From: a virus
Length of the DNA stretch: 25,345 bases
Virus record (IMG/VR): IMGVR_UViG_3300048551_000139
Location: 1 to 25,345 of that record
Reading direction: 5' to 3' (one strand)
The translations under genes were made by a program, and so were the position numbers. This document shows positions 1 through 7,343 of this stretch, piece after piece (the first letter of the stretch is position 1; each line of letters begins with the position of its first letter). The notes under the pieces are model-generated. The model did not search any database, was not told the DNA's origin, and worked only from the letters and a program-made list of their open reading frames with translations.

Positions 1-587
1 CTAAGATACGATCTTATGAATTAGAGGTTTCAGATTTAAATAAATCTAAAGCAAATCTTCTTAAAAAATATAACAATGTTTTAAGCATAAATAAAGACGT
101 TGAAGAGATTAATTCAGTAATTAGTGCAGATCTAGAGGTTAAAGATTCTATAATTAACGCAACATCTATTATTACAAAAGAAGCAGACACAACAACACTT
201 TCAATATTTGATAATAAAGAGTGGGATAAATATAATTGGAGAAGTTTTGATGGATCATTAAGATTAAGAGTTAATGATTCTTCATTTAGCCTACTTTCAT
301 CAGAGTTTAACTTTAGTCAAGGTATTAGTTTGACAGCGGGTATTATAAAAACAACTGAAGGAAATAGCTTAAAAATAACTTCGCCATATCCTAATTTAAC
401 ATTTACTAGGATTGAAAATTTAAATTTAGTAAATGATGAATTAAATAGACCTATGATAGGAAAGTCAGGATGGTCTGTAGGATTTGGAGTTGGATATGGA
501 TTAAATTTAAATCCAAATCAAGTAATTAGTGTAGGACCTACTATTGGAATAGGACTTTATTGGTCTCCAAAATGGTTAAGATTTTAA
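1..587 (+). CDS. C-terminal part of a coiled-coil/beta-rich membrane-associated protein (5' truncated)
   Basis: The reading frame is open from base 3 to the stop at 585-587, so the gene begins before the window. The visible 194 residues start with a polar, Lys/Glu/Asn-rich stretch that looks helical or coiled-coil (about residues 1-60). The last 40 residues are rich in Gly and alternate small and hydrophobic residues (GFGVGYGLNLNP, VGPTIGIGLYWSP), ending in an aromatic residue. This resembles beta-strand hairpins of outer-membrane-type proteins. A helix plus a C-terminal outer-envelope-like segment would fit a spanin or envelope-attachment role in a phage of a diderm host, but I do not recognise the family. 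The next gene begins 16 bases downstream. Confidence 0.6.
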   Translation, partial: KIRSYELEVSDLNKSKANLLKKYNNVLSINKDVEEINSVISADLEVKDSIINATSIITKEADTTTLSIFDNKEWDKYNWRSFDGSLRLRVNDSSFSLLSSEFNFSQGISLTAGIIKTTEGNSLKITSPYPNLTFTRIENLNLVNDELNRPMIGKSGWSVGFGVGYGLNLNPNQVISVGPTIGIGLYWSPKWLRF

Positions 588-603
588 AATATAAAAAATA
601 ACA

Positions 604-2658
604 ATGGCGCAATCATCTAAATTTGCAAGACTTGACGAAGACGTACTATTAGAATTTATCTATCACGATCAAAGCGCGACTGATAATGCTAAAATAGAAA
701 ATGACGAAAACGGAAGTCAACTTAAATACTTAAACACATCAAACACGAATAGTGCTGATAGAATGCTTATTCACGAGTTAGGAAGTGATGTTGTTAATTT
801 TACAGTAAATGTTGCAAATGGATATGTATATGTAAACAATTTCGCTTCTAGAGAGCTAATCTTAAAGAATGGAATGACATATAAATTTAATCTAAATGAT
901 GTGTCAATAGATAATCAATCTGGGTTCTATATAAATGGAGTTGCTCAAACGCCAGTTGGTGGAATAGTAACTTATAGTCCTAATACAAATGGAAATTACA
1001 CATACTCTTATGAAAACGCATTAGGTACTTCTTTTATTGGAGGTAATTTAATGGTTGGTGACAGAGCTAATTCTTTATATGCAAGACCAGAACAGGAAAC
1101 AGGTAATACAATTAAAACAGCACCGGGAGAAGTTGGAAGATACTATGCAGTACCAACTGATAATTCAAATACATTAGCACTTTTAGGAAATGATTTAGAT
1201 TATTTAAATTCTCAAGAATGGGAAGGAACAAGTTCTGCTAATTTAGGAGTTGTTCAATCTTCACAAGTACAGGCAGTATGGTATGATACTATAAGACTTC
1301 ACTTAAGAACAGGATATAGTTTTAGTGGTAGAGGATACGAAGGATTTTTATTCCAAGTAAAAGCAAAAAGAAATTCAGGAGAATATGGTTATTTTACTTC
1401 TGTTGTTTATTTAAACTCTTCAAGCTTTGAGGTTCAAAATCCTAATCCATTTACTTTAGTTGATAGTTCTTTTTCAAAATATATTGAAATTAAAGTACCT
1501 GCACTAATACACATGTCAGACGCTAACAAAAATTTAGAGTTTTCTGAAACTTTTTTTGGGACAGGATCTGATGCAATACTTTCAACTGCAAATTATGAAA
1601 TATCTTTAGGATTAATATCTGATGTTAAAACTGTTACAGGATATGATTATATTGAAATTGCTGATGAAAAAGAAATAACACTAGCACAAGAAGACGAATT
1701 CGTAGATATAGCTGTTAATTTAAATGAAGATCCTAATGGAGACTATTTTCAAATATATGGAACTAAAGACGGCTCTCAATCAGGATTTGAAAACTATATT
1801 AATGGTAGAATAGAAACAACATCAGATGACATTACAGTTTTCTATGATGTTGAAGTTAGTGAACAAATAGGTTTAAATTATATAAGTACATATCAATCAA
1901 CGTTCTCACAGGTTTCAAATTTTGATCAAAACTTAATATACAGACCTGTAATTTTAAATTCTTCAGTAAGTAGTAACTTTTTATTACAAGTATCTATGAG
2001 AATTTATAATGAAACAGATAATACACAAATATTAAAAAGAGCTTCTTTAATATACAATAAGCCTAAGAAATATGGTAGAAGAATGTCTAAAATAAATTTA
2101 AGTGGAAATTATTCTCCAACTGTAATTTACAATAAACTAGACAATACATCAGTTAATAGAGAAATTAATCAATTTGTTAACTCATCAAGACCTGTTATAG
2201 GAGAAACTAAATATGTGCCAGTTGCTATTAATGTATATGGCGTTGTTGCAGGATCTACTAATATAACACTACAAGGAACTGAAATAGAGTCAACGAATGA
2301 AATTGATTATTCTCAAAATGGAGAAGGAGAAATAACTTTATCTAAAGTGTCTGATAACTTTATTAAATTTAGTATTGCTAAACCAGCTGGAGATTCTTTA
2401 GAATCTATAAGTTTGGTTAATGCTGATGATATTGTTTTAATTATTAAATCAGGGGCAGTGGAACAACAAGTTAGCCACAACCCTACTTTCCCAGATATCG
2501 ATTTAGGAAATGGAGAAGTTTTATTTAAAGTAAATAAGGCAGTCGCAACAAGATTTGATAAAGAAGATACTAATATAAATCAAGATAAGTTTTATATTAA
2601 CTTAAAGAATGGAGAAACAGAATCTCTTCTATATCACGGTAAAGTAAATATTATATAA
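604..2658 (+). CDS. Large beta-rich probable virion structural protein (tail/baseplate candidate)
   Basis: This 684-residue protein has no signal peptide, membrane segment or catalytic motif that I can see. It is rich in Asn, Ser, Thr, Tyr and Ile and has long alternating stretches typical of beta-structured phage tail or baseplate proteins. Its stop codon overlaps the start of the tail-tube-fold gene by one base (TAATG), which implies translational coupling and a shared structural role. The ATG at 604 follows an A-rich tract (ataaaaaataaca) and the second codon is GCG, like several neighbours. The precise T4 equivalent is not evident from primary sequence; baseplate wedge, fibre-attachment or tail-completion protein are all possible. 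The structural assignment is inference from composition and context. Confidence 0.6.
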   Translation: MAQSSKFARLDEDVLLEFIYHDQSATDNAKIENDENGSQLKYLNTSNTNSADRMLIHELGSDVVNFTVNVANGYVYVNNFASRELILKNGMTYKFNLNDVSIDNQSGFYINGVAQTPVGGIVTYSPNTNGNYTYSYENALGTSFIGGNLMVGDRANSLYARPEQETGNTIKTAPGEVGRYYAVPTDNSNTLALLGNDLDYLNSQEWEGTSSANLGVVQSSQVQAVWYDTIRLHLRTGYSFSGRGYEGFLFQVKAKRNSGEYGYFTSVVYLNSSSFEVQNPNPFTLVDSSFSKYIEIKVPALIHMSDANKNLEFSETFFGTGSDAILSTANYEISLGLISDVKTVTGYDYIEIADEKEITLAQEDEFVDIAVNLNEDPNGDYFQIYGTKDGSQSGFENYINGRIETTSDDITVFYDVEVSEQIGLNYISTYQSTFSQVSNFDQNLIYRPVILNSSVSSNFLLQVSMRIYNETDNTQILKRASLIYNKPKKYGRRMSKINLSGNYSPTVIYNKLDNTSVNREINQFVNSSRPVIGETKYVPVAINVYGVVAGSTNITLQGTEIESTNEIDYSQNGEGEITLSKVSDNFIKFSIAKPAGDSLESISLVNADDIVLIIKSGAVEQQVSHNPTFPDIDLGNGEVLFKVNKAVATRFDKEDTNINQDKFYINLKNGETESLLYHGKVNII

Positions 2659-3209
2659 TGATATTAAACAGTAGAAATAACTTATTTAACTTTAAATTTC
2701 CTCGTAAATTTATACCGGTTGAAGTGGCTGATAAATACAGGAAGTATTTAAACAGAATGCCTGGGAATTTAATTACAGAACCTATTGATTTTATTAACTA
2801 CTCAATACAAGGTATTGCAATTCCTGGAATTGAATTTGATCCTGTAGAACAAACACCAAATGATGGTACTATTACATATCATAGAGGATCCATACCTATT
2901 CAAAACACAATTGAAAGACAATTTCAAGTAGAGTTGCAACTATTAGATGGGTATATAAATTATTGGATTTTACAAGACACTCTTTTGTATTACTATTCTA
3001 AATCTGTTAGAGCTCCATTTATTGATGATTTAAAGCTTCAAATATTAGATGCTGAAGGAATACATGTTATGAGTGCTACATTTGAAAAACCTATTATGAA
3101 CTCAATTACCGAACTGGAATTAAACATGAGTTCTAACATAGCGGAGTTTAACACATTTACAATTAACTTTTATTATAATAAATTTAATTTAAAGTTAGAA
3201 ATTGATTAA
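2658..3209 (+). CDS. Tail-tube-fold protein (T4 gp19/gp54-like)
   Basis: This 183-residue protein has the layout of contractile-tail tube proteins. An early hydrophobic strand leads into a conserved IPGIEFDP turn (about residues 54-62), comparable to the 'LPAGIVE' region of T4 gp19. A central FQVELQLLDGYINYW strand and helix follow. Near the C-terminus, a segment beginning FEKPIMNSITELELN ends in a TFTINFYYNKF strand. In gp19 the corresponding end reads 'GLWPTNVGELQLD' followed by 'IQTFEVTLALDYW', which is a convincing match in order and spacing. T4 uses this fold for the tube itself (gp19) and for the baseplate initiator gp54; I cannot tell which this is. It overlaps the preceding large structural gene by one base. 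Confidence 0.65.
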   Translation: MILNSRNNLFNFKFPRKFIPVEVADKYRKYLNRMPGNLITEPIDFINYSIQGIAIPGIEFDPVEQTPNDGTITYHRGSIPIQNTIERQFQVELQLLDGYINYWILQDTLLYYYSKSVRAPFIDDLKLQILDAEGIHVMSATFEKPIMNSITELELNMSSNIAEFNTFTINFYYNKFNLKLEID

Positions 3210-3221
3210 GATATATACTAT

Positions 3222-3590
3222 ATGAAAACATTTTTAGATTACATGACAAATGCCAATGCAACTGAAGCAGAACTTCAAATATTGCAAGAATCTTTACAGT
3301 CGGAGTGGACTGAATCTTTAGAAGAAAAAGTAGATTCTGCTCTTGAAGAATTTGTATCAGAATACAAGCAGGAAGATGGAACATACGATGTTGAAAGACT
3401 TAATAATGAAATGACTAATGAAGGTATATTAGGTTCTATTTTTGGAGGTCTTACTGGGTTTGCTTTAGGAAAAACAATTGGTAAAGCAGTTGCTAAAGTC
3501 TTAGGTATTGAAAAAGGAATAATGTATGAAATGCTAACCTCTCGATTAGTTGGTGCCGCTCTTGGTGCTGCAATCGGTAAAAAACTATAA
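3222..3590 (+). CDS. Small glycine-zipper protein with capsid-targeting-like N-terminus
   Basis: This 122-residue protein has three parts. Residues 1-15 (MKTFLDYMTNANATE) resemble the T4 capsid-targeting sequence MKTYQEFIAE. Residues 16-63 are acidic and helical. Residues 68-122 form a Gly/Ala-rich hydrophobic region (GSIFGGLTGFALGKTIGK, later VGAALGAAIGKKL) with small-xxx-small spacing, as in membrane-inserting glycine zippers. The acidic and hydrophobic parts are separated by MTNE|GILG at residues 64-71, a plausible prohead-protease site. I infer that it is packaged in the head and cleaved, freeing a membrane-active peptide. An ordinary small membrane protein is the alternative. It lies 12 bases after the tail gene and 2 bases before the resolvase gene. 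Confidence 0.55.
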   Translation: MKTFLDYMTNANATEAELQILQESLQSEWTESLEEKVDSALEEFVSEYKQEDGTYDVERLNNEMTNEGILGSIFGGLTGFALGKTIGKAVAKVLGIEKGIMYEMLTSRLVGAALGAAIGKKL

Positions 3591-3592
3591 GA

Positions 3593-4255
3593 ATGATTTA
3601 CGTAGCAGTAGACTTCTCTTTAAATTCACCTGGTATTTGTATTCACGATGATTCAAAAGATTCATATCACTTTGTGTCTTATATTAAAAGAGGACAAGGA
3701 ACTAAAAAAGATCAAAAGAAACAAGAAGACATTTCTCTTCTAAAAGACACCACATTAATTTATCAGCCCGACTGGGATAAAAGCGATAACTATTCAAGTG
3801 CTGAAATATCTAAAGTTAGAAGATATTCAAGAACCGCTCAAGACCTTATTGATATTATATTAAAGATAACTAAAACTAAAGACAATTATATTATTGGTTT
3901 TGAAGGAACTTCTTTTGGTTCTAAGATGGGAACTAATAATATTATTGATATGGCAGCAGGTGCAGCCCTTCTAAAAGCTGAAATGCTAAACCAATTAGAT
4001 GTTAAAGCTCTAGAGACTGTAGCACCTTCAACTATTAAGAAACATGCTGGTAAAGGTAATATGAATAAAACAATGCTTTGGAAAGTTTTTATTGATAATA
4101 ATATAAAAGACCAGAAACTAGCATCCTCTAAACTATTTAATTATTGTGTTGATGAGATTGGAGAAGTTTCTAAGATCCCAAAACCTTTTGATGATTTGGT
4201 CGATGCCTTCTTCTTGAACAGCTTACTTCAAACGTTATTTAACCCTCAGGCTTAA
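3593..4255 (+). CDS. RuvC-like Holliday-junction resolvase
   Basis: This 220-residue protein belongs to the RNase H-like RuvC superfamily. The first acidic residue is Asp7 in the strand VAVDFSLNSPGI, the second is Glu104 in IIGFEGTSFG, and the C-terminal acidic pair lies in FDDLVDAFFLN (Asp200, Asp201, Asp204). Between them is a hydrophobic helix (MAAGAALLKAEM) followed by an APSTIKKHAGKGN segment, where RuvC-like enzymes carry their DNA-contact loop. It would resolve branched recombination intermediates before packaging, the task of endonuclease VII (gp49) in T4. It sits just upstream of gp32, primase, UvsY and UvsW, which fits that role. The start ATG follows the preceding stop by two bases. 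Confidence 0.8.
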   Translation: MIYVAVDFSLNSPGICIHDDSKDSYHFVSYIKRGQGTKKDQKKQEDISLLKDTTLIYQPDWDKSDNYSSAEISKVRRYSRTAQDLIDIILKITKTKDNYIIGFEGTSFGSKMGTNNIIDMAAGAALLKAEMLNQLDVKALETVAPSTIKKHAGKGNMNKTMLWKVFIDNNIKDQKLASSKLFNYCVDEIGEVSKIPKPFDDLVDAFFLNSLLQTLFNPQA

Positions 4256-4320
4256 AACTCTAAGCTTATATTACATATATGATAAAAAGTTTCAATAATA
4301 ATAAATAAAATAATAAAATA

Positions 4321-4506
4321 ATGGAAAAGAAAAAGATAGCTTCGGCACACTTATTAAAATTAAAAGAGATATTGTTTGATATGATATCACAAAACAGAAT
4401 ATCAGAAGCAGAAGCTCTAAATATTTTAAGAAAAGCAGGATTAATAAAGCTTCCAGAGGCTGATGGATGGATGGATGAAGAAGGATCCACATATAGAAAA
4501 TTATAG
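4321..4506 (+). CDS. Small hypothetical protein upstream of gp32
   Basis: This 61-residue product has a Lys-rich N-terminus, then two predicted helices (LLKLKEILFDMISQN and SEAEALNILRKAGLI) joined by an Arg-Ile-Ser turn, and an acidic C-terminal tail with DGWMDEEGS. The two-helix layout could be a small DNA- or protein-binding unit, but I do not recognise the family. The start is preceded by an A/T-only tract (aataaaataataaaata) that matches the initiation style of neighbouring genes, and codon usage is phage-like, so I consider it real. In T4 the small late-transcription coactivator gp33 lies near gp32. No gp33 signature, such as a hydrophobic clamp-binding C-terminus, is visible here, so I do not assign it. 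Confidence 0.55.
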   Translation: MEKKKIASAHLLKLKEILFDMISQNRISEAEALNILRKAGLIKLPEADGWMDEEGSTYRKL

Positions 4507-4535
4507 AGATATATATTTTAAGATTATATTTTGAA

Positions 4536-4581
4536 ACCTTTTAAAGATTCATTGTATAATTAATGAAAGTTTTTTAAAGGT
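4536..4581 (+). promoter_or_regulatory. Extended imperfect hairpin in the gp32 leader
   Basis: ACCTTT at 4536-4541 pairs with AAAGGT at 4576-4581. The inner arm TTCATT (4548-4553) pairs with AATGAA (4562-4567) around an 8-base loop. The following bases create a second option, the palindrome AAGGTACCTT at 4577-4586, so two alternative folds compete. It lies 66 bases before the gp32 start. In T4 a pseudoknot upstream of gene 32 nucleates gp32 binding to its own mRNA; an equivalent role here is inference. Confidence 0.4.
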
Positions 4582-4597
4582 ACCTTAACGAACAATC

Positions 4598-4646
4598 AAA
4601 GATTTAAAGATTATTAACAAAATTAACGAAATTAAAGATTTAAAGA
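4598..4646 (+). repeat. A/U-rich direct repeats before the gp32 start (possible autogenous operator)
   Basis: The 13-mer AAAGATTTAAAGA occurs exactly at 4598-4610 and 4634-4646. Between the copies, ATTAACAAA, ATTAACGAA and ATTAAAGAT follow one another in a 9-base period (4613-4639). The stretch has almost no self-complementarity and ends one base before the gp32 ATG. An unstructured, periodic A/U-rich leader is the type of sequence to which T4 gp32 binds cooperatively to repress its own translation. Confidence 0.45.
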
Positions 4647-4647
4647 A

Positions 4648-5556
4648 ATGGCAGAATTTGACATTTTCAACTTAAGCGTAAGCGATGTTGAAACACACGA
4701 CACACAAAGCACTAAAACGGATGTACTATACAAGCCGAGTGCAGATCAAGGAAAAGATGGAACTTATAAAGCACTAGTACGCTTTGTTCCTAATCCAGCA
4801 AACCCAAGAAATTCACTAGTTAAAAAATACGTACACTGGTTAACAGATGCATCAGGTAATGGTCGATTAATTGACTCACCTAGTTCTGTTGGCGAAAGTT
4901 GTCCAATTGCAGAAGCTTTTTTCAAACTAAGAAATAGCGATTCAGCAGTTGACCGTAAGATGAGTGAAAAATTAAAGAGACGTGAGCAATACTACTCTCT
5001 TATTAAAGTAATTAAAGACCCTCAAAATCCAGATCTAGAAGGACAATACTTAGTGTATAAGTTTGGTTATAAGATTAAGGAAAAGATTGACGAGGAGTTA
5101 AAGCCAGCTTTTGGTGAACCAACTCAAGTATTTGACCTTTTCGAAGGTAAAAACTTTGAATTGATTATAACAAGACAAGGTGAATATAACAATTACGATA
5201 AATCTAAATTCTCTGCAAGCACTTCAGCAATCACAGTAAATGGAGAAGCTGCTGAAAGAACAAAAGAGACAATGTCAGTTATTAAAACTGAATTAGATGC
5301 AGCACCATCATTAGAGCCTTACGAGTATAAAGTATGGGATGGAGATGCAAGAGATTTCGTAAACGGAATTTTACGTCAATACTTAAATCCAGGAGGTTCA
5401 ATTGATGCAGTGGTTTCAAAACCTAAAGCTGCGCCAAAGGCATCTAAGCCAGTTGAAGTATCTACACCAGTTGTAGAAACTACTTCAACAACAGAATCAA
5501 CAAGTGCAGATAGTAGTGATGATCTAGATTCTTTCTTGAATGACCTCGACATCTAA
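4648..5556 (+). CDS. 32: Single-stranded DNA-binding protein, gp32-like
   Basis: This 302-residue protein (T4 gp32: 301) has the family layout. A short N-terminal cooperativity region is followed by the OB-fold core with VRFVPNPANPRNS (T4: 'VIRFLPSKNDEQAP'), SVGESCPIAEAFFKL (T4: 'GDYDSCPVCQYISKN'), KVIKDPQNPDLEGQ (T4: 'LVVKDPAAPENEG') and NNYDKSKF (T4: 'SNYDESKF'). A Pro/Ala/Thr/Ser linker and an acidic tail, DDLDSFLNDLDI, follow. It would coat single-stranded DNA and recruit replication and recombination proteins through the tail. The T4 zinc ligands are mostly absent: only Cys85 and His63 remain in that region. The gene has its own leader with a hairpin and repeats, and its last 17 bases overlap the primase start in another frame. 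Confidence 0.9.
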   Translation: MAEFDIFNLSVSDVETHDTQSTKTDVLYKPSADQGKDGTYKALVRFVPNPANPRNSLVKKYVHWLTDASGNGRLIDSPSSVGESCPIAEAFFKLRNSDSAVDRKMSEKLKRREQYYSLIKVIKDPQNPDLEGQYLVYKFGYKIKEKIDEELKPAFGEPTQVFDLFEGKNFELIITRQGEYNNYDKSKFSASTSAITVNGEAAERTKETMSVIKTELDAAPSLEPYEYKVWDGDARDFVNGILRQYLNPGGSIDAVVSKPKAAPKASKPVEVSTPVVETTSTTESTSADSSDDLDSFLNDLDI

Positions 5557-6667
5557 GATAGACGAAACATTAAAGCAAAAAATTAGAAGCTTAGTAAAGC
5601 AAGTTGTAGTAAACGAGCACACTGACCCTAATAAAAGAATGCTTAAGGAAATGCCAGGCCGTTTGAGCCTGGCATGCCCTTATTGTGGAGACTCTACAAC
5701 AGATACACATAAGAAGAGAGGTAATATATATTGGGATAGTTTACAGTTTCATTGTTTTAACTGCTCTGCCCATGGAGATGTTTATTCTTTATTAAAAGAT
5801 CATCACGTAGGATTCAAAGATAGAGAAGATTCTATTGCTATTATAGATTTCATACAGGAACATAGAATACAAGCAAACACTGTAGAAGTATTAGAACACG
5901 ACATCTTTAAAAAGATATACGACTTAGCCCCTACTCGAGAAGAATTAAGTAAAACATTTGGATATAAAGAAATAGAAGTAGGAGATCCTGGTTATTTTTA
6001 CTTAAGAGGGAGAATGTTATCTCATAAGCTTGAAAACTTTATGTATTCTCCTAAAGATAAAAGAATGGTTGTTCTTAATTTAGGCCCTAATAAAAAAGTT
6101 ATAGGGTTTCAAACAAGAGCTCTTTCCAAATATAGAAACGCAAGATACCTAACGTATGATATTGAAAAAATATATCAAGAAATGAATAAAGATCTTGGAG
6201 TATCTGAAACTGAATTAATAAGTCTTAAAAAAATATCAACACTCTTTGGTATTTTAAGAGTTGATTTACAAAGAACAGTCACTATGTTTGAAGGTCCTAT
6301 TGACGCAATGTTTATGTCAAATAGTATTGGATTAGCAACAGCAGGTAGATCAACAGAAGAGTTTGATGAAATACCAACAATACGTTATATGTTTGATAAC
6401 GACAAAACAGGTAAAGAGAAGATGATGCAAAAACTTCGAAGAGGTAAAGAAATATTTATGTGGGGTAAATTTCTTAATGATACCAAGCTAGATTTAAAAT
6501 ACGATAAATGGCTAGACGGAGTTAATAAAGAAAATAGAGATAAATATCCTAAAGAATTAGGTGATTTAAATGATCTAGTACGAGTAGCATACTATTTAAA
6601 AGACGATTGTCTTAAAAATCTGTCTGAATATTTTAGTAATTCTAAACTAGATGCATTTTACCTATGA
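5540..6667 (+). CDS. 61: DNA primase, gp61-like (CHC2-type zinc finger plus TOPRIM)
   Basis: This 375-residue primase (T4 gp61: 342) has an N-terminal zinc-binding module with Cys46-x2-Cys49 (ACPYCGD), His71, Cys72 and Cys75 (FHCFNCSAHGD). A TOPRIM catalytic domain follows, with Glu251 in FEGPIDAMF and the Asp286-x-Asp288 pair in FDNDKTGKE. The segment IGFQTRALSKYRNARYLTYD is also typical of DnaG-type catalytic cores. It synthesises RNA primers for lagging-strand replication, in T4 together with the gp41 helicase. The start overlaps the end of gp32 by 17 bases, so expression is probably translationally coupled. A GC-rich perfect inverted repeat lies inside the zinc-finger coding region. Confidence 0.88.
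   Translation: MTSTSKIDETLKQKIRSLVKQVVVNEHTDPNKRMLKEMPGRLSLACPYCGDSTTDTHKKRGNIYWDSLQFHCFNCSAHGDVYSLLKDHHVGFKDREDSIAIIDFIQEHRIQANTVEVLEHDIFKKIYDLAPTREELSKTFGYKEIEVGDPGYFYLRGRMLSHKLENFMYSPKDKRMVVLNLGPNKKVIGFQTRALSKYRNARYLTYDIEKIYQEMNKDLGVSETELISLKKISTLFGILRVDLQRTVTMFEGPIDAMFMSNSIGLATAGRSTEEFDEIPTIRYMFDNDKTGKEKMMQKLRRGKEIFMWGKFLNDTKLDLKYDKWLDGVNKENRDKYPKELGDLNDLVRVAYYLKDDCLKNLSEYFSNSKLDAFYL
5651..5675 (+). other. Perfect 9-bp GC-rich hairpin within the primase gene
   Basis: ATGCCAGGC (5651-5659) is exactly complementary to GCCTGGCAT (5667-5675) around the 7-base loop CGTTTGA. Six of nine pairs are G-C, which stands out in this AT-rich region. It lies about 110 bases into the primase gene, just after gp32. 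No T-run follows, so it is not a classical terminator; an mRNA-stabilising or attenuating element is possible. Confidence 0.5.
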
Positions 6668-6885
6668 CAAATAAAGAAATTAACGAAATGATAGATCATG
6701 AGTTTGACGAATTCGAACACGATCGAAACCGTAGAAAAAATATTAAAGCTTTTTTAAAACTTAAAAGCTCTATATATGATTTTACGGAAACTAAATTAAC
6801 TATGACAGATCCTAAGTTTAAGAAAAAACTTAGCACTTCTGTTTATATTAAACACAAAAATAAAAATAATAATCAACTGTTTTAA
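6664..6885 (+). CDS. Small charged hypothetical protein with QLF C-terminus
   Basis: This 73-residue protein has an acidic N-terminal helix (NEMIDHEFDEFEHDR), a basic centre and a Lys/Asn-rich tail ending in NNNQLF. The start overlaps the primase stop by four bases (ATGA), so it belongs to the same operon. The terminal Gln-Leu-Phe resembles sliding-clamp-binding peptides, which in T4 occur at the C-termini of clamp clients such as gp33, gp43 and gp55. That makes a clamp-associated or late-transcription role conceivable. No domain is recognised, so the function is unknown. Confidence 0.55.
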   Translation: MTNKEINEMIDHEFDEFEHDRNRRKNIKAFLKLKSSIYDFTETKLTMTDPKFKKKLSTSVYIKHKNKNNNQLF

Positions 6886-6896
6886 ACTAATAATCA

Positions 6897-7325
6897 ATGG
6901 CAGATTTAAAAGATAAAATACTTAAATTAGACGAATATCTAGGAAGACAAAGATTAGATTGGACTGATAAAATAAAAGAACTTACAGTTAATTTAAAGAA
7001 AGGTGTAAACCTTGAAGAGGTTAGTTCGTTCTCATTGAGTTATCGACAAATATTAGTAGAACAGCTTGCATCTATGTCTAATAAGATGAGAGCACAAAAA
7101 GCAACAGTTGATCAAAAGTATAAAACAAAGTGGATAGAATATTATCAATACGATTATAAACTAACCGACAAGCAACGAGAAAGATTTCTTGAAGCGGATT
7201 TAGCAGAAGATAGACAGCTGCTAGATTTATTAGAAACACAGAAGAGCTTTATTGAAGCTTCTGTAAAAACTCTTGACAATATGGGCTTTGCAATAAAGAA
7301 TCGCCTCGATATGACAAGAATATAA
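6897..7325 (+). CDS. uvsY: Recombination mediator, UvsY-like
   Basis: This 142-residue, mostly helical, charged protein matches UvsY in length (T4: 137) and in its diagnostic C-terminus: MGFAIKNRLDMTRI at residues 129-142 corresponds to T4 'RGFAIKHIQDMRAF'. The middle region is rich in Lys, Arg, Gln and Tyr (KYKTKWIEYYQYDYK), comparable to the T4 segment around 'ARLDYYSGRG'. UvsY helps the UvsX recombinase displace gp32 from single-stranded DNA. The immediately following gene is UvsW, the same pair that is adjacent in T4, though the order is reversed here relative to the common T4 map. The start ATG follows an A/T-rich gap of 11 bases after the previous stop. Confidence 0.78.
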   Translation: MADLKDKILKLDEYLGRQRLDWTDKIKELTVNLKKGVNLEEVSSFSLSYRQILVEQLASMSNKMRAQKATVDQKYKTKWIEYYQYDYKLTDKQRERFLEADLAEDRQLLDLLETQKSFIEASVKTLDNMGFAIKNRLDMTRI

Positions 7326-7343
7326 AAAATAGTTTCATGAAAA

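Noticed and set aside
4460-4480. TGGA-type tandem repeat (gatggatggatgg)
   Set aside because: Only about three units within a coding region; too short to call a phase-variable repeat.
4321-4506. Assignment of the 61-residue protein as gp33
   Set aside because: The position near gp32 is suggestive, but the length is half that of T4 gp33 and no clamp-binding C-terminus is seen.
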